A DNA stretch of 64,000 nt from UBA2966 sp965242505 (lineage in GTDB: Bacteria > Pseudomonadota > Alphaproteobacteria > UBA2966), in the NCBI GenBank assembly GCA_965242505.1, contig OZ251449.1, positions 3,596,001 through 3,660,000 on the forward strand, written 5' to 3'. The position numbers were made by a program, and so were the translations under genes. The notes beneath the pieces were generated by a model. That model saw only the letters and a program-made list of their open reading frames with translations. It searched no databases and had not been told where the DNA came from. Within the stretch, counting starts at the first letter, position 1, and the number at the start of each line of letters is the position of its first letter. This document shows positions 42,689-51,274 of the stretch, piece after piece.

Positions 42689-43669
42689 ATGTCGAAGGAA
42701 ACCCCCAGAAAAGCCTACCGCGAAGGCATCAGCATGGTCGAGCTGTTCCGGCGCTGGCCGGACGACGCGACTGCCGAGGCGTGGTTTGTCGCCCGCCGCT
42801 GGCCGGAAGGTGGCCACTGCCCGCATTGTGGCTCGACCGATGTGCAGTCCGGCGCGAAGCATAAGACCATGCCTTACCGCTGCCGGGCGAAGGAATGCGC
42901 AAAGCGGTTTTCCGCGAAGACCGGCACGGTCATGGAAGGCTCAAAGCTTGGCTTCCAAGTCTGGATGATCGCCACTTATCTGCTTTCGACTAGCCTGAAA
43001 TCGGTTTCGAGCATGAAGCTGCATCGGGATTTGAACATCAACCAGCGCAGCGCATGGTTCCTCGCCCATCGGCTGCGGGTCGCCTTGGCTGATCGGGAAG
43101 ATGTATTCTCTGGCCCGATAGAGGCGGATGAGACCTATGTGGGCGGCCGCCGGACCAACATGCCGAAGGCGAAGCGAAAAGAGCAGACAGGCCGCGGCAC
43201 AGTCGGCAAGACAGCCGTCGTCAGCGTGAAGGATCGCGCGACAAGTCGTATTCATGTACAAGTCATCCCTTCCACTGATGGCGAAACCCTGCGATCCTTT
43301 ATCCGCGACCATGCAGGGGAGGGAACCGTGGTCTACACGGACGGGCGTGGTGGCTACTGCGGGCTGGCGGCCGACTTCAAGCATGAGTCGGTCAATCATT
43401 CGGTCGATGAATATGTTCGCGGCATGGCCCATATGCAGGGCATCAAGAGCTTTTTGGTGATGCTGGATCGGGCGCATAAGGGACCATTCCACAAGTTCTC
43501 GCCGAAGTATTTTGACCGGTATGTGCAAAAAGTCTCTGAGTGCCACAACGCCCGTGACCGGGATATCATCGACATCATGGCGGCCTTCGCGGAAGGCGCG
43601 GTTGAGAAGCGTCTCCGCTACCGGGATTTGATTGCCGACAACAGCCTGCCTTTGGGGGCGCAGTCATGA
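42689..43669 (+). CDS. IS1595/ISXO2-family transposase with altered active-site motif
   Basis: A 326-residue protein. The N-terminal zinc ribbon is CPHCGSTDV...CRAKECAKRF, then a helical region and an ISXO2-like DDE domain: first Asp in IEADETYVGGRR, second in VVYTDGRGGY. The third motif, usually HTxGIESFWSMLKRAHKG, reads HMQGIKSFLVMLDRAHKG here, losing the Glu and the following Lys. AAGGGG is 8 nt before 42689; an ATG two codons earlier is possible. Its stop overlaps the methyltransferase start (ATGA). It may be inactive or reused as a DNA-binding regulator. Confidence 0.85.
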   Translation: MSKETPRKAYREGISMVELFRRWPDDATAEAWFVARRWPEGGHCPHCGSTDVQSGAKHKTMPYRCRAKECAKRFSAKTGTVMEGSKLGFQVWMIATYLLSTSLKSVSSMKLHRDLNINQRSAWFLAHRLRVALADREDVFSGPIEADETYVGGRRTNMPKAKRKEQTGRGTVGKTAVVSVKDRATSRIHVQVIPSTDGETLRSFIRDHAGEGTVVYTDGRGGYCGLAADFKHESVNHSVDEYVRGMAHMQGIKSFLVMLDRAHKGPFHKFSPKYFDRYVQKVSECHNARDRDIIDIMAAFAEGAVEKRLRYRDLIADNSLPLGAQS

Positions 43670-45063
43670 TCGTGACGGCGGTATCCCCGCATGGAGGACC
43701 TACCGAAGAACGACAAGCATTGTCAGCGCGTTTCGCACCGCGTCTTGTCACCAGTGAGTTCTACTCCCGCAGGGTCGTCTCCTACCAAGGAAACCGTAAG
43801 GTGCCGGGCCTCCGGTGGATGAAATACAAGGAAGGTTTCTCCAGCCAGCTTGTGGCAGAATTGATTGAACAGGAGAATCCGCGCGCGGTTCTCGATCCTT
43901 TCGCTGGAATTTGCACAACGCCGCTTATCGCCGCTGGACAGGGACGCCGAGCAACAGGAATCGAAATCATGCCTGTTGGCGTGTTGGCCGGATCGGCTAT
44001 TACAGAAGCGGCAAACGGTCTCTCATCGAGTGATTTCGATGAACATGCTTCTATCTTCTTGCAGTCTGTCAAAACGAAGAAATCTACCTCTGATTTCGCG
44101 TTCCCGCATGTGCGGATAACGGAGGGAGCCTTTTCCGGTGAAACAGAGAGAGAGATTGCCAAGGCAAGGCAATCTCTCTCGGAGATTGATAATGACGGAT
44201 TGCGCTCACTCTTGGATTTGGCGTGTATGTCTGTCTTGGAGGAAGCTAGCTACACGCGCAAGGACGGTCAGTATCTCCGTTGGGACCGCAGGGCCAGAAG
44301 GTTGCTACGGTCGTCTGTGGATCTGGGTCCCATCCCCCGATTCTGTGACGCCTTGGAACGGCGGCTTGTGGAGATAGAGGAAGACATTGATTCACTCAAA
44401 AAGCAATTCGGGGGCGGAAAACCTAAGCTGATCATCGGATCATGCCTTGAATTGCTCAAGAGTATACCGGATGGCGAATTCGACATGGTGATTACATCAC
44501 CGCCCTACGCCAATCGCTACGACTACACCCGCACATATGCACTAGAACTAGCATGGATGGGATTCGATCAAGGGGATTTTTCAGTGCTTCGCCAACGTAT
44601 GCTGTCCTCGACGGTGGAAAACAAAACAAAGAGGGAAATTCTGGCAGGTGCCTATGGAACGGACTGTAGGGTATTTGATCTGGCCGCGCAAATGTATGAT
44701 GGACAAGGTGCTGTCCATGAGGTGCTAAGCATTCTTAGGGAGAGAGAAGATGAGTTAAGTAACAAGAATGTACTGAAGCTCATCGAACAGTACTTTTTCG
44801 AGATGGCAATCGTCATATCTGAGCTTGGGCGCATTGTTCGCCCTGGTGGGGTTGTATTCATGGTCAATGACAATGTACAATACCACGGCGAGGAGCTGCC
44901 AGTGGATTTCATATTGTCAGATTTTGCCGAGAATTCTGGCTTTCATTGTGAGAGTATATGGAAGTTGGCCAGAGGCAAGGGGAATTCTAGCCAACAAATG
45001 GCTCGTTTCGGTCGCCGTGAACTGCGTAAATGTGTTTATAGGTGGGTCCGATCCTATGACTGA
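43666..45063 (+). CDS. Type II DNA methyltransferase, probably N4-cytosine (XcyI/XmaI-type partner)
   Basis: A 465-residue methyltransferase. Motif I VLDPFAGICTTPLIAAGQG (about residue 75) comes before motif IV MVITSPPYANRYDYTRTYAL (about residue 278); SPPY is typical of N4-cytosine enzymes. A long charged segment separates them. It is coupled to the transposase by ATGA and overlaps the endonuclease gene by 8 nt. An XcyI-like partner suggests the target CCCGGG (inference from family). Confidence 0.85.
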   Translation: MIVTAVSPHGGPTEERQALSARFAPRLVTSEFYSRRVVSYQGNRKVPGLRWMKYKEGFSSQLVAELIEQENPRAVLDPFAGICTTPLIAAGQGRRATGIEIMPVGVLAGSAITEAANGLSSSDFDEHASIFLQSVKTKKSTSDFAFPHVRITEGAFSGETEREIAKARQSLSEIDNDGLRSLLDLACMSVLEEASYTRKDGQYLRWDRRARRLLRSSVDLGPIPRFCDALERRLVEIEEDIDSLKKQFGGGKPKLIIGSCLELLKSIPDGEFDMVITSPPYANRYDYTRTYALELAWMGFDQGDFSVLRQRMLSSTVENKTKREILAGAYGTDCRVFDLAAQMYDGQGAVHEVLSILREREDELSNKNVLKLIEQYFFEMAIVISELGRIVRPGGVVFMVNDNVQYHGEELPVDFILSDFAENSGFHCESIWKLARGKGNSSQQMARFGRRELRKCVYRWVRSYD

Positions 45064-45964
45064 CTACGTGCTCCGTTCCCGACTGTTTTCCGACATTCTC
45101 ACCAAGCGGGAAGACAAAGCACAGCGACGCCTTATTGATGAATTCACTGACGAGTTAGACTTTGAACCCATTGACGAACTCATGATCAGCTTATCGGCTT
45201 GGGAGTATGTACTATCGCTAGGTGTCGCTCCGAAGGTTGTGTTCGCGCATCCTGATGTCCTCCGATCTCACCCAACGACTTCGCTCTACTATCGAGGCAT
45301 GGCGCTTCTTTCCCGGAAGCGGGTTGGGCAGGCGGCCGCATCTGTGATGAATTGGGAGGACGGAACACGTACGATACCGATCCAACAAGACGCGGCCAAA
45401 AGGGTCGCCTGTCTCTACAACACCATGATTTCGTCGATCATCGAAGGGTCGTCCGACTGGACGCTGGATAACGGCTACAGGAACATCCTTGCCACAATGG
45501 GGATTACGCTTGATGGCATGTTCCGCAATAAGATCGGCGATATTGCCGAGACTCTTGTCAAAAACCGGATAGTGTCATGGCTGAAAGGTAAAGGACTTAT
45601 CCCCCCGGATAGTCCGGAATGTGGGCGATACCTGCTGCCCGATGACACGCTCATGCAATACGGCTCGGACCCGGACATAGATTTCGTCAGGCGTGAACGG
45701 CTCATTGCTACCATTGAGATCAAAGGTGGTCGTGATCCCGCCGGTGCTCTCGAACGTCTCGGCGCTATGACAAAGAGCTTCGCCGAAACACCGCCCGGTT
45801 GTGTGAACTTTCTAGTCGCAGGCATCATAACGCTGGAAATGCAAACGCGGCTCGATGCGATGGGGAATGTCAAAGTCTATCTGCTGGACGACGTCTCTCA
45901 AGATGGAGAGCCGTGGGATGACTTCACGAATGAAGTCTTCCACCACGCAATCCGCGTGATCTAG
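45056..45964 (+). CDS. XcyI-like Type II restriction endonuclease
   Basis: A 302-residue nuclease. SDPDIDFVRRERLIATIEIKGGRDPAGALERLGA carries the PD-x(n)-E-x-K active site and strongly resembles XcyI-family enzymes (known members cut CCCGGG). The N-terminal half is helical and unrelated to other domains. It starts within the methyltransferase 3' end. An endonuclease-methyltransferase pair inside an IS-like unit makes a mobile R-M system. Confidence 0.8.
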   Translation: MTDYVLRSRLFSDILTKREDKAQRRLIDEFTDELDFEPIDELMISLSAWEYVLSLGVAPKVVFAHPDVLRSHPTTSLYYRGMALLSRKRVGQAAASVMNWEDGTRTIPIQQDAAKRVACLYNTMISSIIEGSSDWTLDNGYRNILATMGITLDGMFRNKIGDIAETLVKNRIVSWLKGKGLIPPDSPECGRYLLPDDTLMQYGSDPDIDFVRRERLIATIEIKGGRDPAGALERLGAMTKSFAETPPGCVNFLVAGIITLEMQTRLDAMGNVKVYLLDDVSQDGEPWDDFTNEVFHHAIRVI

Positions 45965-45977
45965 CATGGAGGGAGCG

Positions 45978-46142
45978 ATGATCGAGAAACCGAAGCTGCA
46001 AGAGGTTGAAGTCGTGCATCCCAACTACCAGCCGAGTAAGGCTGAATTGGAGGAAGATATGCGGGTCGAGGCGGCCTTCGATGAAGCCGTGGCCGCGCTC
46101 TCCCAGCCCGTCAACATCCGCTACATCGACCGGCCGCGATGA
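45978..46142 (+). CDS. 54-residue protein at the right end of the IS1595-like element
   Basis: Starts MIEKPKLQEVEVVHPNYQPS with GGAGGGAG just upstream (an ATG four codons earlier is possible) and ends NIRYIDRPR 6 bp before the right terminal repeat. Acidic centre (ELEEDMRVEAAFDEA). It resembles short 'HPxYQPSKAELEED' proteins seen beside transposons and phage genes. Function unknown. Probably translated from the same transcript. Confidence 0.6.
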   Translation: MIEKPKLQEVEVVHPNYQPSKAELEEDMRVEAAFDEAVAALSQPVNIRYIDRPR

Positions 46143-46148
46143 GCGGCC

Positions 46149-46169
46149 TTCGGCACTTTCCTACATAAC
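46149..46169. repeat. Right terminal inverted repeat of the IS1595-like element
   Basis: Reverse complement of the left end with two mismatches (TTCGGCACTTTCCT core). A run of seven or more C follows outside. Confidence 0.85.
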
Positions 46170-46185
46170 CCCCCCTTCAAAGGAA

Positions 46186-47064
46186 GTGGAGCATTCGCCG
46201 GTCTTCTCGTTCGGTTCGGTCGAACTGTACGAGGCCGACTGTTTCGCGTGGCTTGAAACGCAGCCCGAGAACAGCGTTCACGGCGTGGTCACCGATCCCC
46301 CGTACGGACTGGTCGAATACAGTCCGAAGGAACAGGAAAAGCTCCGCAACGGCCGAGGGGGAGTCTGGAGGCTCCCGCCCTCGTTCGACGGGCATCGAAG
46401 GTCGCCCCTGCCCAGATTCACGACGCTGACGCGAAGCGACCTGGACGACATGCGGGAGTTCTTCACGCGCTGGGGAAGGCTCCTTCACGAGGTCCTCGTT
46501 CCGGGCGCCCACGTCTTCGTCGCGTCGAACCCGCTCGTGTGTCATCGCGTGGCGGACGCCTTGTCCGACGCCGGCCTCGAGGCCAGGGGCGCGATCGCGC
46601 GCCTCGTCATGACGATGCGCGGCGGCGACAGACCCAAGAACGCGCACGACGAGTTTCCCGACGTGACGGTCATGCCGCGTTCCATGTGGGAGCCGTGGCT
46701 CCTGTTCCGGAAACCTCTGGAGGGCAGGGTTCAGGACAATCTGCGGCGCTGGAAGACCGGCGGGTTGAGGCGCGTATCCGGCCGGCGGCCGTTCGGGGAC
46801 GTCATCGAATCGCATCCGGCGAGGCCCGCCGAACGAAGCATCGCCCCGCATCCGTCCCTGAAACCGCAATCGTACCTGCGGCGGATCGTCCGCGCGGCGC
46901 TGCCGTTCGGAGAGGGTGTCGTGCTCGATCCGTTCGCGGGGTCGGGCTCCACGCTCGCCGCGGCTTCCGCCCTGGGGTACCGGGCGATCGGGATCGAGAT
47001 CGATCCGGAATACGTTCGGGTCGCCGGGGAAGCCGCGCCGAAACTGTCGGAACTTTCCGTCTGA
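46186..47064 (+). CDS. Orphan DNA methyltransferase (beta-class)
   Basis: A 292-residue methyltransferase with motif IV VVTDPPYGLVEY (about residue 36) before motif I VLDPFAGSGSTLAAASALGY (about residue 245), the beta-class order; HPSLKPQSYLRRIVRAALP is motif X. No nuclease gene accompanies it. Only 16 bp separate the IS1595-like right end from the GTG start, so its native promoter, and perhaps its first codons, were displaced by the insertion. An extended frame reaching back into the element is a chance overlap. Confidence 0.8.
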   Translation: MEHSPVFSFGSVELYEADCFAWLETQPENSVHGVVTDPPYGLVEYSPKEQEKLRNGRGGVWRLPPSFDGHRRSPLPRFTTLTRSDLDDMREFFTRWGRLLHEVLVPGAHVFVASNPLVCHRVADALSDAGLEARGAIARLVMTMRGGDRPKNAHDEFPDVTVMPRSMWEPWLLFRKPLEGRVQDNLRRWKTGGLRRVSGRRPFGDVIESHPARPAERSIAPHPSLKPQSYLRRIVRAALPFGEGVVLDPFAGSGSTLAAASALGYRAIGIEIDPEYVRVAGEAAPKLSELSV

Positions 47065-47076
47065 CGGGCGCTTGGC

Positions 47077-47180
47077 CCGCAATTCTCGCACCGGCGGAGG
47101 ATCGAGGAGTGCGCGGCGTTGCGGAACCCCGATCCACCCCCCCTCCCGACCTCCCCCCTGTCAGGGAGGAGGAGTGTGGA
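47077..47180. repeat. GC-rich palindromic intergenic repeat locus 11, with companion module
   Basis: The companion module (CCCGCAATTCTCGCACCGGC through GCGGCGTTGCGGAA) then form A with a decayed right arm (TCAGGGAGGAGG). Confidence 0.8.
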
Positions 47181-47297
47181 TGGCTCTCTCCGCGCGTTCC
47201 GGACTTGACGGAGTCGTCCGGGTATACTCCGTTCACGATCGGATCGGCGGCGTCCAGCGCGCGCCCAACATAACCCGAACCGAAAAAGGAGGCTTCG

Positions 47298-47804
47298 ATG
47301 GCCTACACGCTCGAAGCGTTCGCCGCCGATTGCAAGGCCGCGCTGATCGCGGAACCCGGTCCCGAGGGCCGCGAAAGGATCCGCGGGATGCTGGAACGCG
47401 CCTTGACGGACGACGGGTTCATGCGCGCGCACTTCGGAACCGGCCAGGACTCCGAGCGCAACGTCCTCTACCGGGATCCGGACATGGGTTTCTGCATCGT
47501 CGCGCACACCTACGCGGAGGGGACCGCGGCGGACCCGCACCATCACGGGCCTGCGTGGGCCATCTACGGCCAGGCGGAGGGGATCACGGAGATGACGGAC
47601 TGGAGGTTGGTGCGGGAACCGGCGGACGGCGAAGCGGGAAAGGTCGCGGCGGAACGGACCTACACGCTCGAGCCGGGCGACGCCAAGGTCTACAACGAGG
47701 GCGACATCCACTCGCCGCGATGGGAGGGGCCGACCCGCCTGTTGCGGATCGAGGGCCGGGACATGGCCACGGTCCGGCGCGACCCGCTGGAACCGATAGC
47801 CTGA
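47298..47804 (+). CDS. Cupin-fold protein (cysteine dioxygenase/AraC-cupin-like)
   Basis: A 168-residue single-cupin protein. DPHHHGPAWAIYGQAEGITEM holds the clustered His metal ligands of cupin motif 1; LEPGDAKVYNEGDIHSP is motif 2 with its His. Such proteins bind Fe(II) or Zn and act as small dioxygenases or isomerases. An ideal AAGGAGG precedes the ATG. It stands alone; no substrate can be given. Confidence 0.75.
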   Translation: MAYTLEAFAADCKAALIAEPGPEGRERIRGMLERALTDDGFMRAHFGTGQDSERNVLYRDPDMGFCIVAHTYAEGTAADPHHHGPAWAIYGQAEGITEMTDWRLVREPADGEAGKVAAERTYTLEPGDAKVYNEGDIHSPRWEGPTRLLRIEGRDMATVRRDPLEPIA

Positions 47805-47925
47805 CCCGGATCGCGCGGCGTTGCGGGGCCGCGTCCACCCCCCCTCCCGACCTCCCCCTCTTCTTCTCCCTCCCCCTGGCGGGGGGAGGGTCGGGGTGGG
47901 GGTTGCGCCAGGGGGGAGGAGCGCG
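47805..47925. repeat. GC-rich palindromic intergenic repeat locus 12
   Basis: A short GCGCGGCGTTGCGGGGCCGC lead-in, half of form A, then form B (CCCTCCCCCTGGCGGGGGGA). Confidence 0.8.
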
Positions 47926-47976
47926 GACGGATCCCGCGGCGCGCCTGAAGGAGGAAGGACAACGACGCTGAAGCGG

Positions 47977-49329
47977 ATGAAGCCGTGGTTCGCCGCCGCC
48001 GCCGTCTATCGGCATCCCCGGGTCGTCGCGATCCTGTTCCTCGGGTTTTCGAGCGGGCTGCCGCTGGCGCTCACGGGCCAGACGCTGTCGCTGTGGCTCA
48101 AGGACGAAGGGCTGTCGCTCACCGCCATCGGGCTGTTCGCGGCGGTCGGCACGCCCTACGCGCTCAAGTTCCTCTGGGCGCCGGTGATGGACAAGGCGCG
48201 TATTCCGATACTCACGGCGATGCTCGGTCGCCGCCGCTCGTGGCTGATCGCCGCCCAGGCGGCCCTGATCGCGGCGACGCTCGCGCTCGGCTTCAGCGGC
48301 CCCGCGACGAACGTGGGCCTCGCCGCCGTCCTGGCGCTGGCGGTGGCGTTCGCGTCGGCGAGCCAGGACATCGTCATCGACGCCTATCGGGTCGAGATCC
48401 TCGAGGAACGCCAGCTCGCCGCCGGCGCCGCCGCCATCGTGTTCGGCTATCGCGTCGGAATGCTCGTGTCCGGGGCGGGCGCCCTCTACCTGGCGAGCGC
48501 CGTCGCGTGGCCCGTCGTCTACGCGGCGATGGCCGCCCTGGTCCTCGTGGGGGCCGCCACGACGCTGCTCAATCCCGAGCCGGCCGCGCGGGCGGCGCCC
48601 GATTCCCTCGCCCGGGAGGCGGAGGTCGAGGCGTGGCTCGCCGGCCGGCCCCGCCTGTCGGGGCGGCTGGGCGCCGCCCTCGGCTGGCTCTACGTCGCCG
48701 TCGTCTGCCCGTTCGCCGAGTTCATGGCCCGCCCGGCGTGGGTCGCCATCCTGCTGTTCGTGGTGTTCTACAAGTTCGGCGATTCGCTGGCCGGCGTCAT
48801 GACGTTCCCCTTTCTCGACGACATCGGGTTCGCCAAGATCGACATCGCCAACGTGGCGAAGGTGTTCGGCTTCGCGGCGACGCTCGCGGGCCTCGCCCTC
48901 GGCGGGGCCCTGATGGCGGGCGTGGGCCTCTACGGCAGCCTCTGGATATGCGGCGTCCTGCAACTGGCGTCGAACCTGATGTTCGCGGTCCAGGCCGCGG
49001 CGGGCGCCGACCTGGCGTTGCTGGCGGTCACCATCGGCCTCGAGAACCTGGCCGGCGGCATGGGGACGGCGGTGTTCGTCGCCTACCTCTCGTCGCTCTG
49101 CAACGTCGCCTACACGGCGACGCAGTACGCGCTGCTGTCTTCGTTCATGGTGACCGCCCGCACGTGGCTGTCCTCGTCGGGGGGCGCGCTGGCCGAGTGG
49201 CTCGACTGGGTCGGCTTCTTCGTCCTCACGACCGGGGCGGCCGTCCCCGGCCTGATCCTGTTGTGGTGGCTCGGCCGGGCCGGGATGCGCGCGCGGCCCG
49301 GAGACGGGAACCGTCCGGACCCGGCCTGA
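47977..49329 (+). CDS. ampG-like: AmpG-like MFS transporter (muropeptide permease family)
   Basis: A 450-residue protein with about 12 transmembrane helices. FLGFSSGLPLALTGQTLSLWLKDEGLSLTAIG and PYALKFLWAPVMDK are the AmpG signature in the first helices. SASQDIVIDAYRVEIL is a second. AmpG imports anhydromuropeptides for cell-wall recycling. A strong AAGGAGGAAGG lies 18 nt before the ATG but 8 nt before a CTG three codons earlier, so initiation at 47968 is possible. Confidence 0.88.
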   Translation: MKPWFAAAAVYRHPRVVAILFLGFSSGLPLALTGQTLSLWLKDEGLSLTAIGLFAAVGTPYALKFLWAPVMDKARIPILTAMLGRRRSWLIAAQAALIAATLALGFSGPATNVGLAAVLALAVAFASASQDIVIDAYRVEILEERQLAAGAAAIVFGYRVGMLVSGAGALYLASAVAWPVVYAAMAALVLVGAATTLLNPEPAARAAPDSLAREAEVEAWLAGRPRLSGRLGAALGWLYVAVVCPFAEFMARPAWVAILLFVVFYKFGDSLAGVMTFPFLDDIGFAKIDIANVAKVFGFAATLAGLALGGALMAGVGLYGSLWICGVLQLASNLMFAVQAAAGADLALLAVTIGLENLAGGMGTAVFVAYLSSLCNVAYTATQYALLSSFMVTARTWLSSSGGALAEWLDWVGFFVLTTGAAVPGLILLWWLGRAGMRARPGDGNRPDPA

Positions 49330-49469
49330 ACCGCCCTCGATGCGCCGCGCGAAGGTCTCGGCGCCGCCCCCGCGTCCCGGAACGGGGCGAGGACGGACGA
49401 TTGCCATCCGGGAATCGCCCGCTACACTCGGCGCCGCGGGTCGGGACGATCGAAGGGCGAGGAGGCGCC

Positions 49470-51017
49470 ATGCCGGCGACGGTGGCGGGATATCCGGCGC
49501 TGACGGAGCGCAGCCGCGGCTGGCTTCGCTACCTCCACCGCAAGGCGACGACCCCGGACGACTGGGACAGGAACGGCCGGCCCCATCCCCACTGGGACAA
49601 CGTCAGCGGCGAGCCGAGGCGTTCCTGGCATCGTTTCGACCTGTTCGAGTCGAGCTACGCCATGGGCCTCATGTGCGACGCCACGCCGGCCTGGCGCGAG
49701 GTCTACGGCGCCGTCCTCGACGAGCTCGCGTTCCGCTATACGGGCTGGTGGGCGGCGGAGGACTGGCTCACGCAGATCGGCGAGGACCCGCGCCGGGACC
49801 GGTATCCGGAGGAATGGCGCGAGGCCTGGATTCCCCCGTTCCTGCGCGGCCGTTACGACACGCCCGGCTGGACCGCCGACGGAGTCGAGCCCTGGGGCCG
49901 CCAGATCGACCCCATCCGGGCCGACGGCGCGCTGTGGCTCAAGGGGAACTTCCTCATCGTCCTCGGGCTGCACAGGTACGTCACCGGCGACGACAAGTGG
50001 AACGCGCCCTTCGAGACGATCCGCGACGGCGAGAACACCTTCACCTGGACCTATTCCGGCGTCGCCGAGCACCTCGCCCGGCAGTGGTCGTCGCGGCCCG
50101 AGGGGTGCCACTGCGAGAACACCAAGATCTGGCCCATATGACTGGCCCCCGCGGGCCTCGGTCTGAGGCTCCACGACATCAATCACCGCACGGACCTGCA
50201 TCTGGCCTTCGACAACTGGTGGGAGTACGCCGTGCGCCACTACATACCCGTGCGGGACGGCAAGGTCGGCGACTGGTACACCAACTACTACGACCCGATC
50301 ATCGACTACAACCACAAGGTCGGCATGAGGCCCGACGGCGGCGGGTCGTTCTTCTGGGGCAACTACGACAAGTTCCTCATGGTTCTCGGGCTGGCCCCGC
50401 AGCGCCGCGACGTGGCGCGCCAGTTCTACGATTCGGCCGTCGAATGTCTGGGCTGGCGGTCGCTGGAGCCCGCCGACGAGCCGCCCGGCAACCCGCGGGC
50501 CACGCTCTACGGCCTGGCCTTCGCCCGTGAGTTCGGCGACCTCGGGCTCGCCGCCAAGCTCAAGGCCTGCGCCGAGGAACGCCACGAACCGACCCTCGAC
50601 CCCGAGACCCTGGAGTTCACGTGGGGGTTCGGCCTGAACGAGCCGCATCCGCGCGGCCAGTTCAACGCCTCGGCCGCCATGGCGGAAGCGATCGGCGAAG
50701 GCGCCTGGTGGCGGCTGTTCAACGAGCCCTCCCTGCGCAAGTTCGTCGATCCGACGGTCCGGGGCGTCGACTTCCCGACCGTCTGCCCGAGCCAGGCGAT
50801 TTACGACGAGACCCGGCGCATGCTGGTCGTGGCGACCGACGCCGGGGTCCCGGCGGCGCGAGGGCGGCCTACGACGTTCCGCGTGACCAACGTGAATCCG
50901 AAGTCCTGCGCGGTCGTCGTCGACGGCGAGAAGAACGACGACTGGCGCGAGGTCGACGGCGATATCGAGGTTTCGACCACCGTCGGCGAACACACGTTCC
51001 TGTTCAGACTGGCCTGA
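49470..51017 (+). CDS. Linalool dehydratase/isomerase-like protein with in-frame UGA (candidate selenoprotein)
   Basis: One frame from ATG 49470 (GGAGG 4 nt upstream) to 51017, 515 codons, broken only by TGA at 50139-50141. Both halves are clearly one protein: SWHRFDLFESSYAMGL, FLIVLGLHRYVTGDDKW and HCENTKIWPI before, LAPAGLGLRLHD and DPIIDYNHKVG after. In the (alpha,alpha)6 linalool dehydratase/isomerase family the catalytic Cys171 and Cys180 are nine residues apart; here CENTKIWPI puts the UGA at that second cysteine. A hairpin with a GGUCU loop follows at SECIS distance. It either encodes Sec or is a recent nonsense pseudogene. The natural substrate is unlikely to be linalool itself. Confidence 0.8.
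50155..50169 (+). promoter_or_regulatory. SECIS-like hairpin after the in-frame UGA
   Basis: GCCTC-GGTCT-GAGGC, a perfect 5-bp stem with a 5-nt loop. The loop GGUC lies 19-22 nt after the UGA, as in E. coli fdhF, whose SelB-binding loop is also GGUC. A second stem, GGCCC/GGGCC, lies between UGA and hairpin. Confidence 0.6.
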
Positions 51018-51049
51018 GCCGCATTTCTCCCGCTGCTCGCTTTTCATAC

Positions 51050-51247
51050 TCCTCCCCCCTGCCAGGGGGAGGGAGAACGTAATGGGGGAGGGTGTGCGAA
51101 GTGTGCGGATCCTCCTTTTCACACTCCTCCCCCCTGGCGCGACCCCCACCCCGACCCTCCCCCTGCAAGGGAGAGGGAGAAGAGGGGAGCGGAAGGGAGC
51201 CATCCATACTCCTCCCCCCTGGCAGGGGGGAGGTCGGGAGGGGGGTG
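51050..51247. repeat. GC-rich palindromic intergenic repeat locus 13
   Basis: A fused A/B half-palindrome, then reverse form B (CCCTCCCCCTGCAAGGGAGA) and reverse form A with the GGTCGGGAGGGGGGT tail. Confidence 0.85.
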
Positions 51248-51274
51248 GATGGAGACCCGGCCCGGACGTCGGTT

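Larger units (their letters stand above)
42607..46169. mobile_element. IS1595-like element carrying an XcyI-type restriction-modification system
   Basis: A 3.56-kb unit bounded by 21-bp imperfect inverted repeats (two mismatches), with a core AGGAAAGTGCCGAA at each end. Inside, all on one strand, are an IS1595/ISXO2-type transposase, an N4-cytosine-type methyltransferase, an XcyI-like endonuclease and a 54-residue protein. The genes are joined by overlaps or short gaps and driven by one promoter beside the left end. Composition is clearly less GC-rich than the flanks. No 8-bp target duplication is obvious. IS1595-family elements with passenger genes are known. Confidence 0.8.

Noticed and set aside
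42590..46185. 8-bp target-site duplication around the IS1595-like element
   Set aside because: No matching octamer was found by eye just outside the terminal repeats; a C run on the right makes the boundary ambiguous.
50139..50141. Simple nonsense pseudogene reading of the linalool dehydratase/isomerase-like gene
   Set aside because: Not excluded, but less attractive: the only stop in 515 codons falls at the catalytic Cys position and is followed by a hairpin with SECIS-like loop and spacing.
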